In this document: in pieces, positions 48,435 to 60,480 of the stretch
Numbering within the stretch: position 1 is the first letter of the stretch
Layout: each line of letters opens with the position of its first letter
NCBI RefSeq assembly: GCF_011008935.1
Contig: NZ_JAAIVJ010000003.1
Location: 124,001-188,000, forward strand
Direction: 5' to 3'
Length of the DNA stretch: 64,000 nt
From: Tabrizicola oligotrophica
GTDB lineage: Bacteria; Pseudomonadota; Alphaproteobacteria; Rhodobacterales; Rhodobacteraceae
Program-made: the position numbers and the translations under genes
The notes under the pieces: model-generated
What the model was told of the DNA's origin: nothing
Databases searched by the model: none
What the model saw: only the letters and a program-made list of their open reading frames with translations

Positions 48435-50633
48435 TCAGTTGGTTGTCTGGGATTCGGGTGAGATTCGGGGTTTGGAGACGTTCGGGTGGTTGCGCAGGTC
48501 GCGCGCCGGGCTGGCGGCGACAGCATCGCGCCGCTTCAGCGTCTTGATGACGACCGGGCAGAGCGTTTTCGACTGGTAGAGCACCTGACAATGCAGGCAG
48601 TTCAGGCACTCGTTCGGGTTGATCTCGCCGGTCGGGTGGATGGCCTGCACCATGCATTGGTTGGCGCAGGTCTGGCACGGGCTGCCGCACTCCTTGTAGC
48701 GTTTCAGCCAGTCGAACATCCGGATGCGGGCCGGAATCGCCAGCGCCGCGCCCAAGGGGCAGAGATAGCGGCAATAGAAGCGCTCGACGAAGAGCCCGGC
48801 GATCAACAGCGCGGCGGCATAGGCCACGAAGGGCCAGGCGCGGACGAATTTCAGCACGATGGCGGTCTTGAACGGCTCTACCTCGGCCAGGTGTTCGGCC
48901 TGCTCGATGCTCATCAGCGAAACGCCGAACAGCCCGAGGAAGATCATGTACTTGATCGGCCAGAGCCGCTCGTGCAGGCCCCAGGGCAGCGTCCATTGCG
49001 GGATGTGCAGCGCCTTGGCGAGGCGGTTGGTCAGCTCCTGCAGCGCACCGAAGGGGCAGAGCCAGCCGCAATAGGCCCCGCGGCCCCAGAACAAAAGCGC
49101 CGCCGCGATCGAGAACCACAGGATGAAGGTCAGCGGATCAAGCAGGAAGGCCTGCCAGCTGAACCCTTCCACCAGCGCGCCGAACAGCGCCATCAGGTTT
49201 ACCACCGAAAGCTGCGCATTGGCATACCAGCCGAGAAAGACCAGCGTGACACTGAGAAACCCGATGCGAAACCAGAAGAAGGCCCTGGCATTGCGCGTCG
49301 CCAGACTCTGGAAGAAGAACACCGCCGTCAGCACCAGAAGCAGGACGCTGAGACCGGCGATCTGGGGCTTCTTGTCCTGCCAGATCTTCTTCCACAGCGC
49401 CTGCTGCGCCGCCATCTCGTCCTGACCGGCCACCGCGTCGACCGCCTCCGGCTCTGCCGCGGGGGCCGGGGCCAGCGGGCGCAGATAGCTGGCAGGCAAC
49501 TGGTAGCCGAGATCGAAGGTGGTGAAGAGCTTTTCGATCGGCCCCACCTCGCGCTGCACCAGAAGCTGCAGGCGGAAGGGTTTGGTCGGATCAAAGCCCA
49601 CGTCGGCAGGGATCTTGAACAGATCGGCCTCGGTGAACTCGGGTGCGCCCGTCGCCTGCACCGCAACCAGCCGCTTGTGCATCTTGTCGCGGAAGCGGAC
49701 CGACACATCGTCCTGAATCAGCACGATCCGGTCAAAGATGCCGCCGCGCACATAGCCCGAGCCCTTGAAGCTATAAAGACCGCGACCGACGACGACGATG
49801 GCATGCTCGCCCGGTTGCAGCCAACCCGTCAGGTTCGCGGCTTCACCTTCGCCGAGGATCGCCTTTGCGACCGCGGGATGCGAGACCAGCGCGGCTTGCA
49901 TCTCGATGAAGGTGGTCTCGGGCGCTTCGGTCATGGCGCGGGCCGTGGCGCGGTCGTCACCCAGCGCGGCAAAGGCTGCGTTGACCTGCCCGACATCCAG
50001 CGACAGCCGGCGCAGCGTGCCGTCACCTTCCAGCGCCATCCAGTCCGGCGCCGCGGTGGCCTCGGGGTTCAGCTCGAACGCCGGGCCTGCTGTGGCCGCA
50101 TCCGGCGCCAGCCCGCCAAGTCCCAGCCGCCGCGCAACCTTCAACCCGGCGCGCACGATGGAATCGTCGATCACCATCACCGTCACCGTCGCGCCCGAGA
50201 TGATTTCCAGATCATGCGACGTGCCGCCGGATTTGGCCTCGGCCACCAGATCAAGCCCGACGTAGCTTTGCGCCAGCGCGGTGATCTTGGCCTCCGGAAT
50301 GCCGATCAGCACGATGGGCTCGGAATGCTTGACCAGCTTGACCCCGGTGATCCGCGCGTCGGCGTCCACGGCTACCATCGTGTGGATCGGCTTGCCGGAA
50401 TAGCCGGTGGTCGAGACAAAATCGCTGGTGATGAACGCCCAGCCCACGGTCTCGCCGCCTTTCAGCACCGGGGCGACGGCCGCATCGTCACGAATCGGCC
50501 CGAAGCTCTCGGCCCCGGCGACCAGATCGGCCGCGGCGACCTTGGGCAGAAGGTCGGCAAGCACCGGCTCGGCCGCCAGCGGATAAGGCGCGAGCGACAG
50601 AAGTGCGAGAAAGAGGAGGGCAAGGAATCTCAT
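48435..50633 (-). CDS. nosR: NosR, membrane flavo-iron-sulfur protein for N2O reduction
   Basis: 732 residues. Signal peptide; periplasmic FMN-binding domain with the flavinylation motif SGATVT (146-151), the expected NosX target. About five to six transmembrane helices follow, with CGWLCP and CRYLCP motifs. Two C-terminal [4Fe-4S] sets are CGSPCQTCANQC and CLNCLHC. It passes electrons from quinol to NosZ and is needed for nos expression. First gene of the operon, with an FNR-type box 53 bases upstream. Confidence 0.96.
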   Translation of the reverse strand: MRFLALLFLALLSLAPYPLAAEPVLADLLPKVAAADLVAGAESFGPIRDDAAVAPVLKGGETVGWAFITSDFVSTTGYSGKPIHTMVAVDADARITGVKLVKHSEPIVLIGIPEAKITALAQSYVGLDLVAEAKSGGTSHDLEIISGATVTVMVIDDSIVRAGLKVARRLGLGGLAPDAATAGPAFELNPEATAAPDWMALEGDGTLRRLSLDVGQVNAAFAALGDDRATARAMTEAPETTFIEMQAALVSHPAVAKAILGEGEAANLTGWLQPGEHAIVVVGRGLYSFKGSGYVRGGIFDRIVLIQDDVSVRFRDKMHKRLVAVQATGAPEFTEADLFKIPADVGFDPTKPFRLQLLVQREVGPIEKLFTTFDLGYQLPASYLRPLAPAPAAEPEAVDAVAGQDEMAAQQALWKKIWQDKKPQIAGLSVLLLVLTAVFFFQSLATRNARAFFWFRIGFLSVTLVFLGWYANAQLSVVNLMALFGALVEGFSWQAFLLDPLTFILWFSIAAALLFWGRGAYCGWLCPFGALQELTNRLAKALHIPQWTLPWGLHERLWPIKYMIFLGLFGVSLMSIEQAEHLAEVEPFKTAIVLKFVRAWPFVAYAAALLIAGLFVERFYCRYLCPLGAALAIPARIRMFDWLKRYKECGSPCQTCANQCMVQAIHPTGEINPNECLNCLHCQVLYQSKTLCPVVIKTLKRRDAVAASPARDLRNHPNVSKPRISPESQTTN

Positions 50634-50685
50634 CAGCGGTCCTTCGTGGCAGGCCTCCTGTTGCCACAGCCGGGTTGACCGGGCC

Positions 50686-50699
50686 TTGACCTAACTCAA
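50686..50699 (-). promoter_or_regulatory. FNR/NnrR-type box upstream of nosR
   Basis: On the minus strand TTGAGTTAGGTCAA, i.e. TTGA-N6-TCAA, the Crp/Fnr-family consensus with symmetric outer halves. It is centred about 59 bases before the nosR ATG, plausible for activation near -41.5 of a promoter with a short leader. The sequence cannot tell FnrL from NnrR/DnrD. Confidence 0.75.
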
Positions 50700-50825
50700 G
50701 CGCGGGGAAAGTTCGGCCGGGTTCGATGGCCAGGGCCTGCCAATGGCGCCGTGACGCTCCGCCCGGAAAATTGCCGGCGCGGGCCATTCGCGGTTGACAC
50801 GACGCGCGCCTGGCCAGATTGTGCG

Positions 50826-53768
<2,943 letters not shown>

Positions 53769-53779
<11 letters not shown>

Positions 53780-53966
53780 CCTGAATGGCGTGCCGCTTGA
53801 CACCGCCGCCGAAACACTCGCCGGCCTGATCGCCGACCGGGGCCTTGATGGCGCTTCGGTGGCGACGGCGCTTGACGGGCAATTCGTTGCCAGACAGGCG
53901 CGGGAAACCGCCGTGCTTCGCCCCGGCGCCAGAGTCGAGATCCTGTCGCCGATGCAGGGGGGATGA
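53769..53966 (+). CDS. thiS: Sulfur carrier protein ThiS
   Basis: 65 residues with ubiquitin-like fold and C-terminal Gly-Gly (SPMQGG), which is adenylylated and thiocarboxylated by ThiF. Starts at the ATG in 53769 with AGAGGAG upstream, overlapping the end of thiO by 11 bases. Confidence 0.93.
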
Positions 53967-53969
53967 ACG

Positions 53970-54728
53970 ATGTTCTACGGTCTGGATCTGCAAAACCGGC
54001 TGATGCTCGGCACGGCGCAATATCCCTCGCCGCAGGTGCTGCGCGCCGCGATTGCCGCCTCTGGCGCCGAGGTGATCACCGTCTCGCTCCGGCGCGAGGG
54101 CAGCGGTGGCGCGGGCTTTCATGACATCCTGCGGGACTGCGGCTGTCTCATCCTGCCCAACACGGCGGGCTGCCATACTGTGCGCGAAGCGGTGACCACG
54201 GCGCAGATGGCCCGCGACCTTTTCGGCACGAACTGGATCAAGCTTGAGGTGATCGGCCACGCCGACACGCTGCAACCCGATCCCTTCGCCCTTGTCGAGG
54301 CCGCCCGCATTCTTTGCGCCGACGGGTTCAAGGTCTTCCCCTACACGACCGAGGATCTGATCGTCGGCGAAAGGTTGCTCGCGGCCGGCTGCAAGGTGCT
54401 GATGCCATGGGGGGCGCCCATCGGTTCCGGTCAGGGGTTGCGCAATCTTGACGGGCTGCGCAGCATGCGGGCGCATTTCCCTGGTGTGCCGCTGGTGATT
54501 GACGCCGGCATCGGCACGCCCTCGCAGGCGATGCAGGCGATGGAACTGGGTTTCGACGCTGTGCTGCTGAATACTGCAGTGGCCAAGGCGCTGGATCCGG
54601 TCGCGATGGCGCGGGCCTTTGGTCAGGCGGTGGCGGCCGGCAGGCTTGCCCATGCCGCAGGGCTGATGCCTCGGCGCGACATGGCACAGCCGTCAACTCC
54701 GATCTTCGGCATGGCGGAACTGGCATGA
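53970..54728 (+). CDS. thiG: Thiazole synthase ThiG
   Basis: 252 residues, TIM barrel. The Schiff-base lysine lies in [29 protein letters not shown] and [12 protein letters not shown] (phosphate loop), then [19 protein letters not shown], are all conserved. Condenses DXP, dehydroglycine and ThiS sulfur. Begins 3 bases after thiS; ATGA overlap with thiE. Confidence 0.96.
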   Translation: MFYGLDLQNRLMLGTAQYPSPQVLRAAIAASGAEVITVSLRREGSGGAGFHDILRDCGCLILPNTAGCHTVREAVTTAQMARDLFGTNWIKLEVIGHADTLQPDPFALVEAARILCADGFKVFPYTTEDLIVGERLLAAGCKVLMPWGAPIGSGQGLRNLDGLRSMRAHFPGVPLVIDAGIGTPSQAMQAMELGFDAVLLNTAVAKALDPVAMARAFGQAVAAGRLAHAAGLMPRRDMAQPSTPIFGMAELA

Positions 54729-55336
54729 CACAGCTTGATCCCTTTTACCTGATCGTCGGGGATGTCGCGCAACTGGAACGGCTGGTGCCGCTTGGCGTCC
54801 GGCTGGTGCAGTTGCGGATCAAATCCCTGCCCGAGGCGGATGTCCGTCGGCAAATCGCCCGGGCCCGCGACATCTGCACCGCGCATCGTGCCCGGCTGGT
54901 CGTGAATGACTATTGGGAAATCGCGCTCGATCTGCACTGCGACTTCGTCCATCTTGGACAAGAGGATATGGACAGTGCCGATCTTGCCGCGCTTCGGCGC
55001 GCGGGGGTCCGCTACGGTCTGTCGACGCATGACGAGGCGGAACTGGAGCGGGCATTGGCGCTGGGGCCGGCCTATGTCGCGCTCGGCCCGGTTTACCCGA
55101 CGCGGCTGAAGCAGATGAAATGGGCCGCGCAGGGGCTGGACCGGGTACGCGACTGGAAGGCGCGGGCCGGCGCGACGCCACTTGTCGGAATCGGCGGCCT
55201 GACGCCCGAGCGGTTGCCCAGCCTGTTTGCCGCCGGGGCCGCAAGCGCGGCGGTCGTGACCGACATCCAGCAGGCCCCTGATCCCGAGGCGCGCTGCCGC
55301 GAATGGCTTGCCGCAACGCGGGAGTATCTGCGATGA
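54725..55336 (+). CDS. thiE: Thiamine phosphate synthase ThiE
   Basis: 203 residues, TIM barrel joining HMP-PP and thiazole phosphate. [55 protein letters not shown] and the glycine-rich [10 protein letters not shown] near the end are seen. Overlaps both neighbours by 4 nt. Confidence 0.94.
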   Translation: MTQLDPFYLIVGDVAQLERLVPLGVRLVQLRIKSLPEADVRRQIARARDICTAHRARLVVNDYWEIALDLHCDFVHLGQEDMDSADLAALRRAGVRYGLSTHDEAELERALALGPAYVALGPVYPTRLKQMKWAAQGLDRVRDWKARAGATPLVGIGGLTPERLPSLFAAGAASAAVVTDIQQAPDPEARCREWLAATREYLR

Positions 55337-56247
55337 CCCGCTACGACCGGCAAACCCGCCTGCCCGGCTTTGATGCGGCCGGCCAGGCGAAACTGGCCGC
55401 CGCCCGGGTGTTGGTGGTCGGAGCCGGCGGGCTGGGCGCGACCGTCTTGCCCGCCCTTGTCGGCGCCGGGATCGGTCATCTGCGGCTTGCCGATCCTGAT
55501 GTGGTGGAAGAAAGCAACCTGCACCGCCAGACCCTGTTCCGCATGGCGGATATCGGCCGCCCCAAGGCAGAGGCGGCCGCCATGGCGCTGGCCGGCCTGA
55601 ACCCCGATTGCAAGATCTCGGCCCTCGTCGCCCGCGTCGATCCGGTTGTGGCGCAGGCGGAACTCTCAGGGATCAATCTGGTGATAGATGCCGCCGACAG
55701 TTTTGCCACGACCTACGCGCTGTCGGATGCCTGCCACGCAAGGCGGCTGCCACTGGTCAGCGCCTCGGTGCTGGGCCGGCAAGGCTATGTCGGCGGCTTC
55801 TGTGGCGGGGCGCCCAGCCTGCGGGCCGTGTTTCCCGATCTGCCCGACCGGATGGGCAGTTGCGCAAGCGATGGCGTGATGGCGCCCGTGGTCGCGGCAC
55901 TGGGCGCCTTGCAGGCCCAGATGGCGCTTGCGGTTCTACTGGAACAGGCGCCGTCGCCGCTGGGGCAGATGCTCTCGCTGGATCTTGCAAGCTGGCGGCT
56001 TGGCGGCTTTCGCTTCGACGGGGCGGAAGAGCCGGAAACCGCCAGTCCCGAAATCCTTGCGCCGGCGCAGATCACCCGCGACGATCTGGTGATCGACCTT
56101 CGCGCGGCGGCATTGCCCGAACCCCAAGTGCGGGCGGGTCAGCGGATCGTCTTCGTCTGCACGACGGGTCTGCGGGCCTGGCGCGCGGCGAAAGCCGCCA
56201 TCGCATCCGGGCACAGGTCGGTCGCCATTATCGGAGACGGGGCATGA
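55333..56247 (+). CDS. thiF: ThiF-type adenylyltransferase with short rhodanese-like tail
   Basis: 304 residues. Nucleotide binding GAGGLG (30-35), Asn/Arg segment ESNLHRQTLF, and DAADSFATTY. The ThiS-attacking Cys is probably C177 (GSCASDGV). The first CxxC zinc pair usual before it is absent (PSLRAVFP at 161-168). Residues ~250-304 resemble a truncated rhodanese with CTTGLRAW loop (C276), as if a small MOCS3-like fusion. Adenylates ThiS. ATGA overlaps on both sides. Confidence 0.9.
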   Translation: MTRYDRQTRLPGFDAAGQAKLAAARVLVVGAGGLGATVLPALVGAGIGHLRLADPDVVEESNLHRQTLFRMADIGRPKAEAAAMALAGLNPDCKISALVARVDPVVAQAELSGINLVIDAADSFATTYALSDACHARRLPLVSASVLGRQGYVGGFCGGAPSLRAVFPDLPDRMGSCASDGVMAPVVAALGALQAQMALAVLLEQAPSPLGQMLSLDLASWRLGGFRFDGAEEPETASPEILAPAQITRDDLVIDLRAAALPEPQVRAGQRIVFVCTTGLRAWRAAKAAIASGHRSVAIIGDGA

Positions 56248-56993
56248 CGGCGCCCGTCCTTTTCATCGGCGGCATGGATTCAAGCGGCGGGGCCGGACTT
56301 CTGCGCGACTGCGCCACGGCGGCGGAGTTTGGCGTCTTGGCCCGCGTCGCCGTCACCGCAATCACGGCCCAGACTGACCGGGCGGTAACCGCGGTTCAGC
56401 CAGTCGCGCCGGGAGTGGTCTCGGCACAGATTCTGGCGGCAGGACAGATTGCGGCGGTCAAGATCGGGATGCTTTGTACCGCCCCGGTGGTGCAGGCGGT
56501 CGCGGCCTGTCTGCCGAACGCGCCTTGCATCCTCGATCCGGTCCTGCGGTCCAGTTCGGGTCACGACCTGATCGACGCGGCGGGCGCCGATGCGCTGTTG
56601 CACCAGCTTTTGCCGAATGTCGACCTGCTGACCCCGAACCTGCCGGAACTTGCGTTGTTGGCGCGTCTGTCCGGCTGTGCCGCGCGCCACGAGGCGGCCC
56701 GTGTCGAGGGGCTTTTCCGCCTTGGTTGCCGCGCGGTGCTCGTCAAGGGTGGCCATGCCGCCTTTGGCAAGGTCTGCGAGGACAGGCTATACCTGCCCGG
56801 CGCCCCTCCCACGCCGTTTCGCGCGCCCCGGCTCAAGGCCGCCTTGCGCGGCACCGGCTGCCAGCTGGCCAGCGCCATAGCGGCGCAGATTGCCTTGGGC
56901 CGGTCGCTTGAAGCGGCGATCGGCGGGGCAAAACAGGCGGTTCAGCGCCGCTTCCGCGCCGCCGTCGATCAGGAGAGCCTTCCGTCGATCTAG
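56244..56993 (+). CDS. thiD: Hydroxymethylpyrimidine (phospho)kinase ThiD
   Basis: 249 residues, ribokinase fold. GGMDSSGGAGLLRD at the N-terminus, VKIGMLCTAPVVQAV, DPVLRSSSGHDLI, LTPNLPELALL, VLVKGGHA. The usual C-terminal anion hole GTGC.LASAIA appears as GTGCQLASAIA. Slightly short for the family (~265). The start at 56244 overlaps the thiF stop. Last gene of the thi operon. Confidence 0.92.
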   Translation: MTAPVLFIGGMDSSGGAGLLRDCATAAEFGVLARVAVTAITAQTDRAVTAVQPVAPGVVSAQILAAGQIAAVKIGMLCTAPVVQAVAACLPNAPCILDPVLRSSSGHDLIDAAGADALLHQLLPNVDLLTPNLPELALLARLSGCAARHEAARVEGLFRLGCRAVLVKGGHAAFGKVCEDRLYLPGAPPTPFRAPRLKAALRGTGCQLASAIAAQIALGRSLEAAIGGAKQAVQRRFRAAVDQESLPSI

Positions 56994-57050
56994 CTATTTG
57001 ATCCCATGGTTTGATGGTGCGATCCTTTCGAGCGATTGGAAGCAAGCAAC

Positions 57051-57074
57051 ATGGGACAAGTTCGTCATAGGAGC
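57051..57074 (+). mobile_element. Possible 5' remnant of an IS481-family transposase
   Basis: MGQVRHRSS at 57051 resembles the common IS481 transposase start MGQVRHG, also at nucleotide level for ~24 bases. The reading then departs from the family, so only a fragment is present. It lies in the 177-bp gap between thiD and the flavoprotein gene. Based on recall, not on alignment. Confidence 0.35.
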
Positions 57075-57170
57075 AGCAGGGCGCATGGGCGCAACGGTTT
57101 CGGGTGCGCCGCAAGCTGTTTTCCAGCCATTCACGGTTCTGCGCCAGCGCCAGAAGCCGAGTGCAGGGGG

Positions 57171-58340
57171 TCAGACGCGGGCGGCGGCCTTGCCCGCCCA
57201 GGCCCCCGTGGCCCAGCAGGCGGTTAGGAGATAGCCGCCGGTCGGGGCCTCCCAGTCCAGCATCTCGCCGGCGACAAAGACGCCGGGCAGGGCGCGCAGT
57301 TCCAGCCTCTCGGTGACGGCGTCCCACGCCACCCCCCCGGCCACCGAAATCGCCTCGTCCAGCGGGCGCGGGCCGGTCAGGCGGGCCGGAAGCGCCTTGA
57401 CCGCCGCCGCCAGATCCATCCCCCGGCCCCATTCCTGCACCAGCGCCACGGCGGGCGGGGCTAGGCCCAGCTTGCGCAGCCGGTTGGCGGCAGTTTCGCC
57501 GGGCCGCATACGGGCAAGGCGGGCGGTGATTTCGGCGGCGGGGACATCCGGCATCAGGTCGATCACCAGCCCGGCTCCGGCGCGCAGGGCGCGGCTGACG
57601 GCATAGATCCCGCCGCCCTCCAGCCCGCGGGCAGAGATCACGAACTCACCCCGCTCGCGGCTCTCCCCCACGATCAGCGCCGCGCCCTTTACCGCCTGCC
57701 CGAACTGCCGCGCCATATGCGCCGACCAGTCCACGGCAAAACCCATGTTGGCGGGCTGCCACGGGGTGATCTGCACGCCCTTTTCTGCCAGCCACGGCAC
57801 CCATGCCGCATCCGACCCCAGCCGCGCCCAGCTGGCCCCGCCCAGCGCCAACACCGTCACGCGCGGATGCAGGACCCGCGGCCCTTCGGGCGTATCAAAG
57901 GCGAAACCGTCGCCCTCAAACCCCACCCAACGCCAGCGGCTGTGCAATTCCACGCCCTGCCCCGCCAGCCGGGCCAGCCAGGCCCGCAGCAGCGGTGAGC
58001 CTTTCATCGCCACCGGAAACACCCGGCCGGACGAGCCGGTGAACACCTCTTGGCCCAGCCCCCGGCAGAAGTCCTGCACCTGCTCGGGGCCAAAGGCCTG
58101 CAGAATGGGCCGCAGACGATCCGGGCAGTCATAGGCTGCCAGAAAGGTCTCGAACGGCTGGTCCTTGGTGACATTCAGCCCCGACTTGCCCGCCATCAGG
58201 AACTTGCGCGCCGGCGAGGGCTTGGCCTCGACCACCAGCACCCGCCGCCCCGCGCGGGCCAGCTCCTCGGCGGCCATCAGCCCGGCCGGGCCGGCCCCGA
58301 TGACCAGCGCGTCGGGGGCCGCGTCAGGCAACCGCGCCAC
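57171..58340 (-). CDS. TIGR03862-type NAD(P)/FAD-dependent flavoprotein
   Basis: 389 residues of the HI0933/BaiN-like group. FAD-binding GAGPAGLMAAEELA, KFLMAGKSGLNVTKDQP (residues ~45-62), GGASWARLGSD, and the C-terminal GEMLDWEAPTGGYLLTACWATG are typical. Function unknown in this subfamily. The GTG at 58340 overlaps the MscS gene by 17 bases; a TTG 9 bases on is an alternative. Cotranscribed with the upstream MscS gene. Confidence 0.85.
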   Translation of the reverse strand: MARLPDAAPDALVIGAGPAGLMAAEELARAGRRVLVVEAKPSPARKFLMAGKSGLNVTKDQPFETFLAAYDCPDRLRPILQAFGPEQVQDFCRGLGQEVFTGSSGRVFPVAMKGSPLLRAWLARLAGQGVELHSRWRWVGFEGDGFAFDTPEGPRVLHPRVTVLALGGASWARLGSDAAWVPWLAEKGVQITPWQPANMGFAVDWSAHMARQFGQAVKGAALIVGESRERGEFVISARGLEGGGIYAVSRALRAGAGLVIDLMPDVPAAEITARLARMRPGETAANRLRKLGLAPPAVALVQEWGRGMDLAAAVKALPARLTGPRPLDEAISVAGGVAWDAVTERLELRALPGVFVAGEMLDWEAPTGGYLLTACWATGAWAGKAAARV

Positions 58341-59634
58341 CCTTCAGCTCGACCACCCGGTGCGGATAGGGCATCTCGATCCCCGCCGCCTTCAGCGCGT
58401 TCCAGATCGCGAAATTCACCTGGCTGGCGTATTTGTTCTTGCCGTCGTCAATTCCGGAAACCCAGTATTCCACCGCAAAATCGACGCTCGACTCGCCAAA
58501 CCCCCGCAACTCGCAATCCGGCCCGTCGGGCTGTTTCAGCACGAAGGGCAAGGCGGCAACGGCCGTCTCGATGATCTCGGGCACGCGGTTGATGTCGGTG
58601 TCGTAGCTCACCGAAAACGGCACGTCATAACGGTTGGCGCTGCCCTGATCGGAATAGTTCACCACCCGCGTGGTGATGAAATGATCGTTCGGCACCACGA
58701 TCCACTTGCCGTCGAAGGTTTCCAGCACGCAGGCCCGCGCGGTCATCTTGACGATGGTGCCCTTCTCGCCCCCGTCAAGCTCGACATAGTCGCCCACCGT
58801 GGTCTGGCCCTCGACCAGCAGGATGATCCCCGAGACGAAATTCGCCGCGATCTGTTGCAGGCCAAGGCCGATCCCGACGCCCAGCGCACCGCCCAGGACG
58901 GCGACCGCGGTCAGGTCGATCCCCATGATGGAGAGCAAGAGCAGGAAGGCGGCGCCGAAGATCATCACCTCCACTGCCTTGACCGCCAGCTCGCGCGTGG
59001 CCGGGCGCAGTTCTTCCTGCGCCTTGATGTAGCTGGCGCTTTGCCGGTTCGACCACGACCCCAGCCAGAACAGCACCGATCCCGCGATCACACCGCGGAT
59101 CAGCGCCAGAACCGAAAAGCGGATATTGCCCAGCGCGATGATGGTTTCTTCCAGCCGCAGCGTGATGTCGTCCAGCAGCCCCAGCACATAGAGCCCGGCC
59201 ACTGGCAGCAGCACATATCTGCCAAGCGGTCGCAGGAAACTGTCGGTCAGCACCTCGCGCACGAACGCCCGGGCGGCAAGGAAGATGAACACCCGCTTGC
59301 CAAAGGCAATGACGTCACCCGAACCGAAGGCGGCGCGGGTCACTTCCTCGCCCACCGCCGTCAGCCCATAGGCGAACAGCGGCAACAGAAGGGGCAGCAG
59401 GCGCAGGGCAAAGCGGCGGAGGCTGGCGATATGGCCGATCTTGCTGGCGGGATCGAGAAAGCGCGTGGCGGCAGGCAGCAGGCGCGCCGTCGCCAGCCGC
59501 GCCACGATCACCGCGACCGCCAGCAGCCCGAACTGCGACCAGGCGGCGGGCGACAGCAGCCAGCCCATCGCAATCTCGCCTGCCTGCTCGATCCAGCCCG
59601 TCACCTTGGCGGCAAAATCGCCCGTCCCACTCAT
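58324..59634 (-). CDS. MscS-family mechanosensitive channel
   Basis: 436 residues. Five or so N-terminal transmembrane helices; the pore-lining TM3-like helix is AVAVLGGALGVGIGLGLQQI. The MscS beta domain follows (SGIILLVEGQTTVGDYVELD, IVVPNDHFITTRVVNYS), with a C-terminal alpha/beta domain. Inner-membrane tension-gated channel. The distinctive feature is a long N-terminal membrane region compared with E. coli MscS (286 residues). Confidence 0.93.
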   Translation of the reverse strand: MSGTGDFAAKVTGWIEQAGEIAMGWLLSPAAWSQFGLLAVAVIVARLATARLLPAATRFLDPASKIGHIASLRRFALRLLPLLLPLFAYGLTAVGEEVTRAAFGSGDVIAFGKRVFIFLAARAFVREVLTDSFLRPLGRYVLLPVAGLYVLGLLDDITLRLEETIIALGNIRFSVLALIRGVIAGSVLFWLGSWSNRQSASYIKAQEELRPATRELAVKAVEVMIFGAAFLLLLSIMGIDLTAVAVLGGALGVGIGLGLQQIAANFVSGIILLVEGQTTVGDYVELDGGEKGTIVKMTARACVLETFDGKWIVVPNDHFITTRVVNYSDQGSANRYDVPFSVSYDTDINRVPEIIETAVAALPFVLKQPDGPDCELRGFGESSVDFAVEYWVSGIDDGKNKYASQVNFAIWNALKAAGIEMPYPHRVVELKGGAVA

Positions 59635-59700
59635 TCGTTAATCCCTTGCCAAACACGGCTGTCAGCCCATCCTGTGACATTCCACAAGGCTCAAGGCAAG

Positions 59701-59988
59701 ATGACCGACCCCGTTTGCCCCCTCTGCCTGCGCCCGATCCCGCCGGATGCGCCGCAAAGCCTGCACCATCTGGTGCCAAGGTTGAAAGGCGGCAAGGGCG
59801 GCGAGACGGTGCTGTTGCACCACATCTGCCACAAGGAAGTTCACGCCCGGTTTTCCGAGGCCGACCTCGCCCGGCAGTTTTCCACGATCGAGGCCCTGCG
59901 CGGATCGGATCGGCTTCGGTCCTTTCTGGACTGGGTGGCCAAGCGCCCGCCGGGCTTTCAAAGCCGCGTGCCGGGCGGGCGGCGCTAG
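59701..59988 (+). CDS. Small HNH-domain protein
   Basis: 95 residues. CPLC at 6-9 is followed by LHHLVPRLKGGKGGETVLLH and HICHKEVHARF, a compact HNH/zinc nuclease signature (H21-H22, N-equivalent region, H41...H44). The ATG at 59701 is preceded by AAGG at good distance. Stand-alone HNH proteins of this size are common in alphaproteobacteria with no known role. It converges on the DsrE gene and shares a CTAG stop. Confidence 0.8.
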   Translation: MTDPVCPLCLRPIPPDAPQSLHHLVPRLKGGKGGETVLLHHICHKEVHARFSEADLARQFSTIEALRGSDRLRSFLDWVAKRPPGFQSRVPGGRR

Positions 59989-60353
59989 AAGCTCAGGGAC
60001 GCGGCGCCGGTCTTGAACTTCTCGTGGATCACGCTCGCGCCCGCGATCTTCACGCCGTCAAGGAGATCTTCCTGCGTGTATCCGCGGGTCTTTACGCATG
60101 GCGGACAGGCAACCACCTCACCACCGCGGCGCATGAAGTCTTCGATCAGCGCCTTCAAGGGATCAAGCGGCGGAACATGCGTGAGCTCCACGGCCCGCTT
60201 TCGCACCAGATCCACCGACGCGCTCGTCAGAAATACACAGACCTTCAGCCCCGAGGTGATGCCCCCGTTGGCAATGGTGAAACCGACCGAGGACAATTCG
60301 TGATCGACACCCTTCGTCATGAGCACCACGAGTTCTCTTTGCGAATCCGACAT
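59985..60353 (-). CDS. DsrE-family protein
   Basis: 122 residues of the DsrE/YchN fold: ELVVLMTKGVDHELSSVGF, GLKVCVFLTSASVDLVRK and MRRGGEVVACPPCVKTRGY, with C83 and C86 in a CPPC motif. DsrE proteins carry persulfide or act in redox; the specific partner is unknown. Start at MSDSQRELV rather than upstream ATGs because the fold begins there. Its TAG shares CTAG with the HNH gene stop. Confidence 0.8.
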   Translation of the reverse strand: MSDSQRELVVLMTKGVDHELSSVGFTIANGGITSGLKVCVFLTSASVDLVRKRAVELTHVPPLDPLKALIEDFMRRGGEVVACPPCVKTRGYTQEDLLDGVKIAGASVIHEKFKTGAASLSF

Positions 60354-60480
60354 AGCCTTCTCCACGTTTGTGAGCCCCGGAAGGCGCGAACGCCGCCCTA
60401 CTATCCACAGCTTGGCTGAAAACCTTGTCCGGCGCACCAAAAAACTATGCCCCGCCTCCGGCGATCGAGGAAAGGACAGC

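Noticed and set aside
45582-48461. A 959-codon open frame antisense to nosD and nosZ
   Set aside because: Same codon-bias artefact; NosZ with CuA and CuZ ligands is on the other strand.
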